Below, one piece after another: positions 15,827-24,935 of a stretch of DNA of 35,065 nt; within the stretch, counting starts at the first letter, position 1, and each line of letters opens with the position of its first letter. Origin of the DNA: JBHHYR01 sp046757585 (GTDB lineage: Bacteria > Desulfobacterota > Binatia > HRBIN30); assembly GCA_046757585.1 (NCBI GenBank), contig JBHHYR010000015.1, positions 1-35,065 on the forward strand, in the 5' to 3' direction. The notes under the pieces were generated by a model. That model saw only the letters and a list, made by a program, of their open reading frames with translations. It had not been told where the DNA came from and did not search any database. Position numbers and translations under genes: made by a program.

Positions 15827-18634
15827 ATGACGACTCGTTCTGCTGAGATGGTTCTCGGCCTCATTGCATGGATTCCCGGTCACCTTGACCCACGTCCCGG
15901 CGGTCGATGCGAATCAGCGTCCGGCCGGTCTGTTAGACTCTTAGCGTCCAGCCTGTTCCTCGGGCTGCTTCTGTCCGGGACGGCTGCGGGCGGTGCGGTC
16001 AACTTGCCAGTGAACGGCTGCAGGACAGTCGAAGAGATCTGGCAGCCAAGCACGTGCACGGGCGGGCCGGATTGCAAGCACTTCAAGGTCGAGATCCTTG
16101 CAGGGAACTATGATTCAGGGATCGATCTGACTACGCTGGTCTACCGCGTGTGCGGCCTCCGGCACACGCGCGGCCTCAGCCACCTTGCGATCGGGCATGG
16201 TGAAGCGTGTTCCGAGAGAATCGATGGATGCGAGGCTTCGGCAACATACGCCTCCACCGGATCTCCAGAGGGCAGTTCTTGCTCAAACCATGCCCGGTCA
16301 TCGGAGGAGCTGGCGTACGAGGTAGACGGGTCGCGAGAGGGCAATTGCTGTGGGCCGTTCAAAAGTGGATCGGGAGCTGTGACTGGAATCAAGTTCGATG
16401 ACATCGAAAAAGAAATAGTCGACGGAACCTGCGGCAACTTCACTGTGGTCTTACGAGGCAAGGTAACTCTCGGGAATGCCGCTCGTCTCTACCTCAAGGC
16501 CGGCTCGGGCCCGGAGGCCGTCGGGACGGTCTGTGCGCCGGAATGCAGCAGCGATGACAAGTGTGGCAACGGAGTTGTGGACCCAGGGGAGGACTGTGAC
16601 CATGCCAACACGGCAGACGGTGACTGTTGCTCCGCCGACTGCAAGTTCGCGCCCGAAACCACGGTTTGCCGGCCGGCCGTGGGCCCGTGCGATGTGGCGG
16701 AGAGGTGCACCGGCTCCAGCGCTACGTGTCCAGCGGACGTCCGTTCGCCCGATGGCAGCGTCTGCGACGATGGCGACGCGTGTACCACGAGTGAAATTTG
16801 CTCCGCCGGCGTCTGCCTGGCCGGATCGGCAGTGGACTGCCACGATCATGATGCATGTACCACCGACTGGTGCGACCACGAACGCGGGTGCGTCAACGTC
16901 CCTGTGCCGGATTGTGTGCCGTCCGAGCACTTCTGCGGCGACGGGATCATCGATGCCGATGAAGAGTGCGATGACGGCGTCTACAACAGCGACACTGAAC
17001 CGGACGCTTGCCGCACAAACTGCCGCTTGCCGGGATGCTGGGACGACATCCCGGACACACCCAAGGCTGACCTTGTGCTGGTCGTAGACCGATCAAAATC
17101 GATGCGGTCGGATCTTAGGTGGATCCAGGGACAACTCGGTCCCCTCCCCGAGTTGCTGGCCACAGCCCGCTTCGACTATCGCCTCGCTCTCGTACGCTTC
17201 GGCACCACCACCAACGGCGGGCCTGCCGAACCCGAACTTGTACTCGACTTTACGACGGACGAGCGTCTGTTCTCGACCGCCGTTGCAGGTCTCCGCAGTC
17301 AGATTGTCTCTCCCATCGAGTCCGGAACGGAGGCGCTGGACTTTGCGCTCGATCACCTCAAGTTTCGCCCAAATGCGGAGCGCGTGGTTCTTCTTTATAC
17401 TGATGAAGACGATGACCTCCCGGCTTCTCTCAGCCTGCGCTCCAAGGAGGAGCCTCCTGCCAAGTGGTTGCGCTCGAGCAAGGCTGCAGCGTTTCAAGCT
17501 CGGATAGATAGAACCGCTCGTCGGCTCATCGACAACAGGGTTCTGCTATTCATGCTCGTCAACCCCAACGACGCACCAACCGAGCTTCAGTACGGCACTC
17601 CAACGGCGGTTCAGCGCGACCGGAATGGACGCCTCGATGTTCAGGCAACGCTAGCGGAACTGGCGAAACGCCGACAACGACAAAGCCTGCAAGGTCAGCT
17701 TCTCGCTGCAGGCCTATGCACCAGCGGCGTATGCTCGGCTGGCCGGGTTGGACTTGCGTGCACCCTGGATACGGACTGTGCACTCACTGCCGATGCGTTC
17801 GACATCCGAAAGACTCGAGCCGGCGCGTGCCGGCGCGGAGATTTGTGGAACAGCGTGGTTGCGGAACTGATTGCCAACGCGAATTGCGAGGGCCGATCGT
17901 CCATCGACCCAGATGATCTTGATGCGGACGGCATTGTCAACCAGGTAGACGCCTGCACCATGGTCTCGCAGGTGGGTCTTCCGACGTGCCCTCCCAGCCA
18001 GAACCCGAAGGGCTCGAAGATCATCCTCAGTAATCTGGATGCCGGTCCGCAAAGGCACGGGCTACTGGCCAGAGGGTTCTTCAACCCCGCTACGACTACT
18101 CCTATGATCGACCCGGCGGCCCATGGAGTCCACGTGCGGCTGCGGGACTCGTTGGGCGTACTTTACGACGTGAGCATCCCGGGCCGTACCACCGGGGATC
18201 CCGGCGCGGCGCCTTGCAGCACCGGCGATGGCTGGAAAAAGACAGTCGCCCACGGTGGAAATACGATCTGGCGTTACGTCAATCAGTCGGGTCGTATTCC
18301 GCCGTCCTGCGAGCCTGGCTCCGCACACGGAATACACAAGATCGTCGTGAAGGATCTCACAAACACCAGAAGGCGAAGTTTCATGTACCTGATATCGTCG
18401 AAGGATGTTGCGCTGTCCCACCTCCCAGTCTTCCCCGTCGAGCGGCTGACTTTCGACTTCACCCTCGGCGCGCAGCCCGCCCCCGGGACCGCAAGTCGTC
18501 AGGCCGCCGCAGGACAATGTGCCTCGTCGGACTTTCGGGTACCCGCGACTGTCGGCCTTGTCAAACCTACCTGCAGACGGATTCCAAAGAGTCTCCAAAG
18601 GCCCATTCGGACTCTCTTGTGTCAGGGACTATGA
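15827..18634 (+). CDS. Large secreted VWA protein with Myxococcus-type cysteine-rich repeats
   Basis: A 935-residue exported protein. A hydrophobic signal core lies at about 37-56 (LLASSLFLGLLLSGTAAGG), preceded by an unusually long polar N-region. Next comes a cysteine-rich domain to about residue 240. A Myxococcus cysteine-rich repeat starts at Cys246 (CGNGVVDPGEDCD...DGDCCSADC), further cysteine-rich modules follow (GSVCDDGDACTTSEICSAGVC), and another repeat starts at Cys370 (CGDGIIDADEECDDG). A VWA domain from about 413 has an intact metal site, D421-R-S423-K-S425. A second cysteine patch and a beta-rich C-terminal domain complete it. The ATG at 15827 lies 9 nt after AAAGGAG; ATG 15821 is too close. 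A surface or adhesive role is likely. Confidence 0.85.
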   Translation: MTTRSAEMVLGLIAWIPGHLDPRPGGRCESASGRSVRLLASSLFLGLLLSGTAAGGAVNLPVNGCRTVEEIWQPSTCTGGPDCKHFKVEILAGNYDSGIDLTTLVYRVCGLRHTRGLSHLAIGHGEACSERIDGCEASATYASTGSPEGSSCSNHARSSEELAYEVDGSREGNCCGPFKSGSGAVTGIKFDDIEKEIVDGTCGNFTVVLRGKVTLGNAARLYLKAGSGPEAVGTVCAPECSSDDKCGNGVVDPGEDCDHANTADGDCCSADCKFAPETTVCRPAVGPCDVAERCTGSSATCPADVRSPDGSVCDDGDACTTSEICSAGVCLAGSAVDCHDHDACTTDWCDHERGCVNVPVPDCVPSEHFCGDGIIDADEECDDGVYNSDTEPDACRTNCRLPGCWDDIPDTPKADLVLVVDRSKSMRSDLRWIQGQLGPLPELLATARFDYRLALVRFGTTTNGGPAEPELVLDFTTDERLFSTAVAGLRSQIVSPIESGTEALDFALDHLKFRPNAERVVLLYTDEDDDLPASLSLRSKEEPPAKWLRSSKAAAFQARIDRTARRLIDNRVLLFMLVNPNDAPTELQYGTPTAVQRDRNGRLDVQATLAELAKRRQRQSLQGQLLAAGLCTSGVCSAGRVGLACTLDTDCALTADAFDIRKTRAGACRRGDLWNSVVAELIANANCEGRSSIDPDDLDADGIVNQVDACTMVSQVGLPTCPPSQNPKGSKIILSNLDAGPQRHGLLARGFFNPATTTPMIDPAAHGVHVRLRDSLGVLYDVSIPGRTTGDPGAAPCSTGDGWKKTVAHGGNTIWRYVNQSGRIPPSCEPGSAHGIHKIVVKDLTNTRRRSFMYLISSKDVALSHLPVFPVERLTFDFTLGAQPAPGTASRQAAAGQCASSDFRVPATVGLVKPTCRRIPKSLQRPIRTLLCQGL

Positions 18635-18857
18635 GCGACGCACCGGCAACGGCCCGGCGACTGCTGAACCTGATTGGGACTCGCCTCCTTCAACGAGCCC
18701 ACCCCCGAGTGGATTGGGGTGGATCGTCTACGAAGACCATGACTCTGATCAATCTCCCAGTGGCATGACATCATTCGGACCGCTTGCAGCTTGCCAAGGA
18801 AAGGTTAATAGGAGTGAATGGTAGGGCTCGGTGCCTGGCAGGAGGATAGGTGAACTC

Positions 18858-19298
18858 ATGAGACGCGCAATCGACGTGCCGTCGCTGCTTCTGATCGAGG
18901 ATGACCCGGACGATATCGAGTTGACTTGCCGGGCGCTGAAGCGGGCGGGGCTCGGGAATCCCATCGATATCGCTGTCGATGGACAGGCTGCTCTCGACAC
19001 ACTCTACTGCGGTGCAATGACTGCCAGCGCCCAAATTGGCTTGATCCTGCTCGACCTCGGCTTACCAAAGGTACAGGGGTGGGATGTGTTGCAACGGGTC
19101 CTGCAGGATAAGCGAACGCGACACATCCCGGTAGTCGTTCTCACCGGTTCCCTCGACGAGGAGGACCGGGTCAGGAGTTATAAGGCCGGCGCGGCAGCCT
19201 TCCTTCGCAAGCCCATCCGGGTTGACGACTTAATCCGGCTCGTTGGGGAGATTCACGGTTACCAGCTGCTCGTGACCCGTTTGGAGAGTATGAATTGA
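18858..19298 (+). CDS. Single-domain CheY-like response regulator (Rcp1 type)
   Basis: A 146-residue receiver domain without an output domain. Acidic pocket residues E14, D15 and D16 (LLIEDDPDDIEL), phosphoacceptor Asp66 (LILLDLGLPKVQG), Thr96 (VVVLTGS) and Lys118 (LRKPI) are all present. The IEDDPxDIELTxRALKR opening is typical of the Rcp1-like regulators that serve phytochrome-type PAS kinases. The likely partners are the kinase at 11970 or the broken one at 13838. The ATG at 18858 is preceded by AGGAGG about 13 nt upstream; a GTG at 18831 is possible but lacks support. The gene follows the secreted VWA gene after 223 nt. Confidence 0.9.
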   Translation: MRRAIDVPSLLLIEDDPDDIELTCRALKRAGLGNPIDIAVDGQAALDTLYCGAMTASAQIGLILLDLGLPKVQGWDVLQRVLQDKRTRHIPVVVLTGSLDEEDRVRSYKAGAAAFLRKPIRVDDLIRLVGEIHGYQLLVTRLESMN

Positions 19299-19660
19299 GC
19301 CATGGGCTGTCTTCTCAGAGCAAGGGTTCGGGCGAGCAGGTCACCTAGCTCGCGCAGCGGTGACCCCCCCGGATCGCGTACGGTGGCGATCAGGCGGAGC
19401 CCCTCTTCAATCTCGATCAGCTGAAAGTTCTCAGTGAAGGCCGGGCGCAGGCCAAACTCGACGACGGCCTCCTGTGGGATTTGACCCTCCGCCGGGACCC
19501 GGTGGGGGGTCGAGCGCGGGGCGTTGAGCCAGCCTGCGAGGCCCAAGAATCGCGGCCGGCTGGGCTGGAGTATCTTCGGACTAGGCTCCGCATCGGATCC
19601 ACCAAGGGGAGAGCGACGCTCGGTGGGGAGTTCTTCTCGTGTAGGCTTGCCACGCTGCAT
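19259..19660 (-). CDS. Hypothetical protein, doubtful
   Basis: An open frame of 133 residues with no recognised family. The part from about residue 57 on (AVVEFGLRPAFTENFQLIEI and following, then RELGDLLARTLALRR) looks protein-like, whereas the first 55 residues look random. It overlaps the 3' end of the response regulator by 40 nt in convergent orientation, and its ATG has no good ribosome binding site. It may be a decayed gene fragment downstream of the oxidoreductase array. Confidence 0.25.
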   Translation of the reverse strand: MQRGKPTREELPTERRSPLGGSDAEPSPKILQPSRPRFLGLAGWLNAPRSTPHRVPAEGQIPQEAVVEFGLRPAFTENFQLIEIEEGLRLIATVRDPGGSPLRELGDLLARTLALRRQPMAQFILSKRVTSSW

Positions 19661-19727
19661 CGCTACCTGGAGAAGCTGCGAGCCTTCCGCGGAACGCAGT
19701 CATGCCTCCCGGCCCCCGGAACGCAGC

Positions 19728-21200
19728 TCAGGCTGCCTTCGACGCGTCGTGGCGGCGGAGCACGGCGTCGGCAACGTTCATACCCGATTCGATCGCCTGC
19801 TGCGTTCCCACGCCCGTGCCGCCAGCGTCACAGCCGACGAAGAACAGGCCTGGGATTGGTGCTTGGATGGGTGGTTTGTTCGGACCACACTGGCCCACCA
19901 CCTGGCCCAAGCCGATGGTTTCTCCGCCATGGCCCGGGAGCACGGATTCACGCGTCAGGTTGGAAACGTCACGCGGCGTGTACATCTCCTTGTCATCGAT
20001 CGCATCTTCCAGAGCCGGCAGGGCCTTGAAGATGATCGCTTCCCCAGCCTCGGCCCACGCCGCGATTTCTTCGTTTGTGAGCTGGGGACTGGGAGGGCAG
20101 AACGAACCGGTGAGAATGATCTGCTTACCCTGCGGCGCGGCCGTGGGGTCGTAGTTCGACGGCACTTCGAAATAGACCACGCCCTCGCGAGAAGCGTGCC
20201 CGTTCGCCGCCTTGGCGAGGCGATCCAGGCTCCACGGGCTGTCCGTGGAGAATACGACGCCGTACGGAACGTCCGTCACCTTCTTGTGCAAGAAGTAGCG
20301 GTAGCCGAGCAGCGCCCACGAGGGCAACAAGCGCTTCACGGACTCTACGTAGGCCGGGGTGAAGTGTTGCTCGCCCACCAGCCGTAGCACCGTCGGTTGC
20401 AGGCCGGCGTTGCTGACCACGATCGGCGCGGTGAACCTCCCCTGGCTCGTGACGATGCCCTCGACGCGTCCGCCGGTTACGGTGATCCGTTCCGTCTTGG
20501 CTTTCATCAGCACGGTGCCGCCGTGACGTCGCACCGCCTCGCAGTACGCCTCGGCTACGCGGCCGAAGCCGCCCCGGCAGAACATGCCGCCATGCCGGAG
20601 AAACACATCCTGCAAGCTCTTGATGGCTTCCGCGGCCTCGAGCAGGTCCGCGGGCACCATGAACATGCCGTCACAGCAGAGGCTCACCAGGAACGCATAC
20701 AGCGATGCTGGAAGGCGGTAGCGATCGATCCACTCGTGGAAGGTGACGTTGTGGAGGCGGTGGATTTCGTCGGGCGGCATCATCGTGAGCTGGGCGAAGA
20801 AGGTCAGAGCGGCCTCCCGGTCCTGCGGTCTGATCTCCAGCCAGTCGAAGATGACGTTGGGGTCTGTCTGACCGACGGGCATGCTCGGCAATTGGGCGTA
20901 CGTCCCGGCAGAGGTCCGATACATGCTGCCCTGGGTGCCGGGGGTCACCAACGGCACCAGGTCCGCAACCCCGAGCTCCTTCGCCACGGCTTCGTAGAGA
21001 TTTCCGATGACCGGGGCGCCGATGACCACCCATGCCGTGTAGGTGAATCCGTTCTTGGACAAGCTCATTGCCTTGCCGCCCGCCCGGGCGTTCTTCTCGA
21101 CCAGCAAGACCTTGAGCCCACGTCGCGCCAGCAAGCCGGCGCACGCGCTGCCGCCGAAACCGGCGCCAATCACGATCACGTCGTACGATCCTTGCGTCAT
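19728..21200 (-). CDS. FAD-dependent oxidoreductase, phytoene-desaturase-like (array member 1)
   Basis: A 490-residue flavoprotein of the phytoene desaturase/PYROXD2-like superfamily and the last gene of the array. The FAD-binding Rossmann motif is G12-A-G14-F-G-G17, followed by LVEKNARAGGK, the usual acidic strand end and GG loop. The C-terminal flavin-contact segment is GLFFVGCDAGGTGVGTQQ. It shares RESVLPGHGG and GLGQVVGQCG with the next gene (21246), so the two form one subfamily, shorter than the other members. The ATG at 21200 has GAGGAAGG upstream, and the gap to the preceding gene is 45 nt. The reaction is inferred to be dehydrogenation or isomerisation of an unsaturated hydrophobic compound; the substrate is unknown. 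Confidence 0.88.
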   Translation of the reverse strand: MTQGSYDVIVIGAGFGGSACAGLLARRGLKVLLVEKNARAGGKAMSLSKNGFTYTAWVVIGAPVIGNLYEAVAKELGVADLVPLVTPGTQGSMYRTSAGTYAQLPSMPVGQTDPNVIFDWLEIRPQDREAALTFFAQLTMMPPDEIHRLHNVTFHEWIDRYRLPASLYAFLVSLCCDGMFMVPADLLEAAEAIKSLQDVFLRHGGMFCRGGFGRVAEAYCEAVRRHGGTVLMKAKTERITVTGGRVEGIVTSQGRFTAPIVVSNAGLQPTVLRLVGEQHFTPAYVESVKRLLPSWALLGYRYFLHKKVTDVPYGVVFSTDSPWSLDRLAKAANGHASREGVVYFEVPSNYDPTAAPQGKQIILTGSFCPPSPQLTNEEIAAWAEAGEAIIFKALPALEDAIDDKEMYTPRDVSNLTRESVLPGHGGETIGLGQVVGQCGPNKPPIQAPIPGLFFVGCDAGGTGVGTQQAIESGMNVADAVLRRHDASKAA

Positions 21201-21245
21201 CTGGCACCCTTCCTCGTTTGATGGTCCCTGCCGCGGCCACTTCCC

Positions 21246-22727
21246 CTACTGGGTTTTCCAGCGCTTGTTGAGGAAGTGCCCGACCAGCCGGGCGACCTCG
21301 ATACCTGAGCAGGCAGCCTGGTGTGCCCCCATGCCGACGCCGCCGGCATCCGCGCCGGCATAGTACAGGCCGCGAACGGGCGCAGCCGTGTTGGGCTTCA
21401 ACTTGCCGCACTGGCCGACGACCTGGCCGAGACCGACGCACTCGCCGCCTTGTCCGGGCAGCACGCTGTCCCGCGTCATGTTGCTGATGTCTCGGGGTCC
21501 GGCGTATTCCTTGCGTTCCGTGGCCTCATAAATCTCCGGGAACAACTGCATCAGCTGCTCGTCCATGCGCTTCCACAAGTCCTCGATCTCGTTGGCCGCC
21601 GGGTTGGGGGAGCAGATCGTCCCGGAGACGAGGACCTGCTTTCCCGGAGGCGCCGCCTCCTCGTCATAGAAGGAATGGTTGCACATGAAGAGGATAACCT
21701 CGCTGGGCAGGTGGCCGTTCTTCACCTGCTGGAACCGCTCCATGTTCCACCAACTCTCGTCCGAGTAGGCCACGTACATGGCCACATCCATCACGGGCTT
21801 ACTCAGGAAGTAGCGGATGCTCGTGAAGCCCCACCCTGGTGCCAGGCCCTTGATGTAGTTCACATAGCTGCGATCGAACTGTTCCTCACCGACCAGCTTC
21901 AGCACCGTTGGTTGGATGCCCGCGCTGCTCACCACCACCGGCGCCGTGAAGGTTCCGCTGGCCGTCACCACGCCAGTGACGGCACCATCGTCGACGAGAA
22001 TCTTCTCGACTTTGGCGCTCCGGAGGAGCTCACCGCCGTTCTTCTCGAACTCGCGCAGCATGACATCGGTGAGCATGCCGAAGCCGCCTTTGTATTGGCC
22101 GCCTCCGCCCTGAAGCATGATATGCTTGAGGATCCGAATCTGCTCCGAGGCTGCCACCAAATCGATGGGCTCAGCGAGCGACGCGTTGGCGTGGAAGGCC
22201 ATGTAGCTGTACAGCGCAAACGGAACATCATAGCGTGAGAGGAACTCGTGCATGCTGACATTGTCGAGCTCGTCCACCTGCTCCTCGGGCATCGTGGCGA
22301 TCTCGGTCATGAAGGCGATCGTTTTCTGCTCTTCTTCCTGGTCGAGGTCCCAGAGCCGGAAGAAGGGGGTAGGATCAGCCATGGTCTGAGCCTGGGACAC
22401 CAGCTTGTAGTCTGGCCAGTCCCGGCGACGGTAGGCGATCTTGATCACGTCACGCGGATCGTCGGGCTGCAAGGCGGGTCGGAATTCGTCGCCTACCCCG
22501 AGCTCGTTGAAGATCGTTTCGAAAGCGGGCTGGCGCATAGGAACCTGCCCGTGCGGAAAGGCATCGTAGGCATACCCGTCTTTCTTGATGCTCACCATCT
22601 TACCGCCGACAAAACTATTCTTCTCGATCAGCAGGGTCTTGATGCGCCGCTTCTGGAGGAGGGTGGCGCAGGAACTGCCGCCGGGGCCGCTGCCGATCAC
22701 GATGACGTCACGGGTTTCTTTCGCCAT
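21246..22727 (-). CDS. FAD-dependent oxidoreductase, phytoene-desaturase-like (array member 2)
   Basis: A 493-residue paralogue of the 19728 gene. It has the dinucleotide motif G12-S-G14-P-G-G17, then LIEKNSFVGGK, and the C-terminal segment GLYYAGADAGGVGMG. RDSVLPGQGG and GLGQVVGQCG are the subfamily hallmarks shared with its neighbour. I used the ATG at 22727, 9 nt after GAGGGAG, and not the TTG three bases earlier. It is separated from the ferritin-like gene by 64 nt. The pair may act together as a heterodimer or on successive bonds of the same substrate; this is inference from co-location and similarity. Confidence 0.88.
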   Translation of the reverse strand: MAKETRDVIVIGSGPGGSSCATLLQKRRIKTLLIEKNSFVGGKMVSIKKDGYAYDAFPHGQVPMRQPAFETIFNELGVGDEFRPALQPDDPRDVIKIAYRRRDWPDYKLVSQAQTMADPTPFFRLWDLDQEEEQKTIAFMTEIATMPEEQVDELDNVSMHEFLSRYDVPFALYSYMAFHANASLAEPIDLVAASEQIRILKHIMLQGGGGQYKGGFGMLTDVMLREFEKNGGELLRSAKVEKILVDDGAVTGVVTASGTFTAPVVVSSAGIQPTVLKLVGEEQFDRSYVNYIKGLAPGWGFTSIRYFLSKPVMDVAMYVAYSDESWWNMERFQQVKNGHLPSEVILFMCNHSFYDEEAAPPGKQVLVSGTICSPNPAANEIEDLWKRMDEQLMQLFPEIYEATERKEYAGPRDISNMTRDSVLPGQGGECVGLGQVVGQCGKLKPNTAAPVRGLYYAGADAGGVGMGAHQAACSGIEVARLVGHFLNKRWKTQ

Positions 22728-22791
22728 CAACTTATCTCCCTCCGTGTGGGTTCGGCCGTCGCCTTGTGAGCCCGGTGCGGCGCACTCGCCA

Positions 22792-23256
22792 TCAGGCCGT
22801 CAACATCTGGCGGACAACGCCGAGCAGCCGGTGGTGTTTCTCGCTATCCAGCACCATGGCATCGAGCAGCGTGCCGAGCAGCGCTTCGCTTTCGCCGCCC
22901 AGCTGAGTGGTCAGGCTGCGGCAGGCGTCGATCGTCTCCCGTTCATGTTGCTGAAGTATTTGCGTGAGGCGAAGAAGTTCCGCGCGATTGGCGTCACGGG
23001 GGATGGCGCGTGCTTGCGCCGGCCGGCGTTCTTTGAGCCACGCAGCCATCGTGCGCAGCAGCAGGTGGTGTATTTCCTCCTCCGTCAAGATCTGGTTCAC
23101 GAGCATGCCGGCAGAGCTGCTTCCCAGCTGTTCCGACAGGGCACGGTACTGCTCCAGGATCTTGCCCTCCTCCTCCGCGTGGCGCTCGAACGTCGCCGCA
23201 AGAACCGCTCGTTTCGTATCGTTGCCCACCGTCTGCTCCTTCCGCGATGCCGTCAT
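22792..23256 (-). CDS. Ferritin-like di-iron protein
   Basis: A 154-residue, all-helical protein with the four-helix ligand pattern of the ferritin-like superfamily: Glu in helix 1 (HAEEEGKI, about 27-29), ExxH in helix 2 (TEEEIHH, 58-64), Glu in helix 3 (QQHERE, about 105-107) and ExxH in helix 4 (DSEKHH, 137-142). That could hold a carboxylate-bridged di-iron site. The ATG at 23256 overlaps the stop of the upstream oxidoreductase as ATGA. A GTG at 23229 with AAGGAG 6 nt before it is an alternative start. It is the only non-flavoprotein inside the array, so it may protect against peroxide, store iron, or act as an oxidase or electron partner. Role inferred. Confidence 0.65.
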   Translation of the reverse strand: MTASRKEQTVGNDTKRAVLAATFERHAEEEGKILEQYRALSEQLGSSSAGMLVNQILTEEEIHHLLLRTMAAWLKERRPAQARAIPRDANRAELLRLTQILQQHERETIDACRSLTTQLGGESEALLGTLLDAMVLDSEKHHRLLGVVRQMLTA

Positions 23257-24914
23257 TCGAGGTAGGTCTTCGAGTACCTCTCCATCTCCGGTGTCGGTCT
23301 CCACCACTTTTTCACGCCCATATCCTCGGCCACCTTGTTGGCGCCCAGATACCCAGGCCCGCCCAGCACGAGTCCTCCCGGGTACGTCGACGCACCGCAG
23401 ACGTACAGACCCGTGATGGGTGTCTTCGTGCTGGAGCATGCCTGGTTGGGGCGGAAACATCCCAGTTGTACAGGCTTGTAGTCACCGTGTTTGATCGAGC
23501 CACGGCGCATGTTCGGCAACCGGATCTCGATGTCCTCTGGAGTCTCCATGCTGGTCCGGATTATGTTCTCCCGTTTCATATTGGGAGCGGCCTTCTGCCA
23601 TTTGGCCAACATCGCCTTCTCCAGTTCCCCGCCACGCTTTTCCCAACCGCCCGCGATCTCGTAGGGCGCATGAATCTGAAGGAAGGAGACGTGCTTGCCC
23701 GGGAACCGGGTCAGATGCGGATCGAGACGGGTCTCACACGTGGCATGGCCGCCGACGGCTTTCGGATCGACTTTGCCTGCCGTGACATTATCCCAATGGG
23801 CGAGAATCTGGTCGGTGCTCTCGAAGCCGACGATGGTCATGAAAGACTCATCGACCCACGGATCGCCGCAGGCATAGTGTGGCGCCTCCTCAGAGGCGAC
23901 ATGCAGAGTGTTGAGGCTCCACTTGTCGTATATCCAGCCGTCCACGGCACTCTTCAGACTCGCCGGCAGATTCCGCGCTCCGACCAGGTCGAAGAACGTC
24001 GAGTGCGGGTCGAGGCTCGATACGACCACTTCACTATGGAGCGTCCGGCCCTCCCACAGTTCCACGCCGCATACGGCGCCATTGCGCAGGTGAATCTTGT
24101 TGACTTGTGACCCCTCCAGAATCACACCACCCGCCTGCACGATCTCGCGCGCCAGAGACCCAGCCAACTTGTGTGAGCCGCCCTGGCAGTACGCCTTGTT
24201 CATCCCGCGATCGATAAGCAGGGGCACGAAGAACCCGAGCCCGGTCTCTCTCGGATCCAACCCCCACATGCAACAGGTGTAGAGCAGGAGGGCGCGCACG
24301 CGGTCATTCTCGAAGGTATCGGTGATGATCTGCAGCGGGCTTTGTTCGGTAATCTCGAGCATTGCTTTGCCGATATCGGTGCGCTGCATGGCCACGGAGG
24401 CGTCCACCGGGGGCATGGGTGGAAGGTAGGTGGCCGGCACGATGATTTCCCTGGAGATCCTACGCCAGTTTCGCATCACTTTGCCGAAGGCAACGGCATC
24501 TTTCTGCGACAGCTTGTGGATGGAGTCGGTGGCGTCCTCGATCATGCGCGTGAGCAGCAGCGACTCGCCGTCTTCGAACACCATGGAGGTCTGCAGGTTG
24601 GGTTTGATCCAGACCAGCCCATGCCGGCTCAGGTCGAAATCCCGCAGCGCAGGCATGTAATCCACCATCATGTGGTAGATCGCATGGATGTTCGAGTAGA
24701 AACCCGGAAAGAGAATCTCCTCTGTGGCCAGGCCACCTCCAACCTCGTAGCGGCGTTCTACGAGGGCGACTTCGAGGCCGGCCCTGGCAAGATACGCAGC
24801 GGCGATCAGACCGTTCGGGCCCGCGCCGACGACAACGACATCCCACTTGCTTTCGGCCGGAAACTCAGCAAAGAAGCTCTGCGGATGGGGTTGGCCAACC
24901 AATTCGTTCGCCAC
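23253..24914 (-). CDS. FAD-dependent oxidoreductase, PYROXD2/phytoene-desaturase-like (array member 3)
   Basis: A 553-residue flavoprotein. A 23-residue N-terminal extension precedes the Rossmann strand and G30-A-G32-P-N-G35; VERRYEVGGGLATEE and NIHAIYHMMVDYMP follow. The C-terminal flavin segment is YVCGASTYPGG. By eye it is around 60% identical to the gene at 26737, and it shares NMRRGSIKHGDY and CSSTKTPITG with it. The start is GTG 24914, behind AAGGAGGAG. Codons near the 3' end (23323-23423) are base-for-base identical to the paralogue although flanking sequence has diverged. It is 21 nt downstream of the 24936 gene and overlaps the ferritin-like gene, so it is clearly co-transcribed. Confidence 0.9.
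   Translation of the reverse strand: MANELVGQPHPQSFFAEFPAESKWDVVVVGAGPNGLIAAAYLARAGLEVALVERRYEVGGGLATEEILFPGFYSNIHAIYHMMVDYMPALRDFDLSRHGLVWIKPNLQTSMVFEDGESLLLTRMIEDATDSIHKLSQKDAVAFGKVMRNWRRISREIIVPATYLPPMPPVDASVAMQRTDIGKAMLEITEQSPLQIITDTFENDRVRALLLYTCCMWGLDPRETGLGFFVPLLIDRGMNKAYCQGGSHKLAGSLAREIVQAGGVILEGSQVNKIHLRNGAVCGVELWEGRTLHSEVVVSSLDPHSTFFDLVGARNLPASLKSAVDGWIYDKWSLNTLHVASEEAPHYACGDPWVDESFMTIVGFESTDQILAHWDNVTAGKVDPKAVGGHATCETRLDPHLTRFPGKHVSFLQIHAPYEIAGGWEKRGGELEKAMLAKWQKAAPNMKRENIIRTSMETPEDIEIRLPNMRRGSIKHGDYKPVQLGCFRPNQACSSTKTPITGLYVCGASTYPGGLVLGGPGYLGANKVAEDMGVKKWWRPTPEMERYSKTYLE
23323..23423. repeat. 101-nt perfect repeat, copy 1 (within array member 3)
   Basis: This segment is identical at every base to 26807-26907, in the same orientation, and codes for the C-terminal flavin-contact region around CGASTYPGG. 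Flanking sequence differs at many synonymous and non-synonymous sites. It is best explained by recent gene conversion between the paralogues. Confidence 0.85.
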
Positions 24915-24935
24915 TCTGCTCCTCCTTGTCCACCC

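Noticed and set aside
19660..19727. Direct repeat GGAACGCAG twice after the last array gene, considered as terminator
   Set aside because: The copies are direct and not inverted, and no T-tract follows.
23257..23460. N-terminal extension of the ferritin-like gene up to 23460
   Set aside because: The extra 68 residues are the other-frame shadow of the upstream flavoprotein; the same shadow appears beside its paralogue at 26.8 kb.
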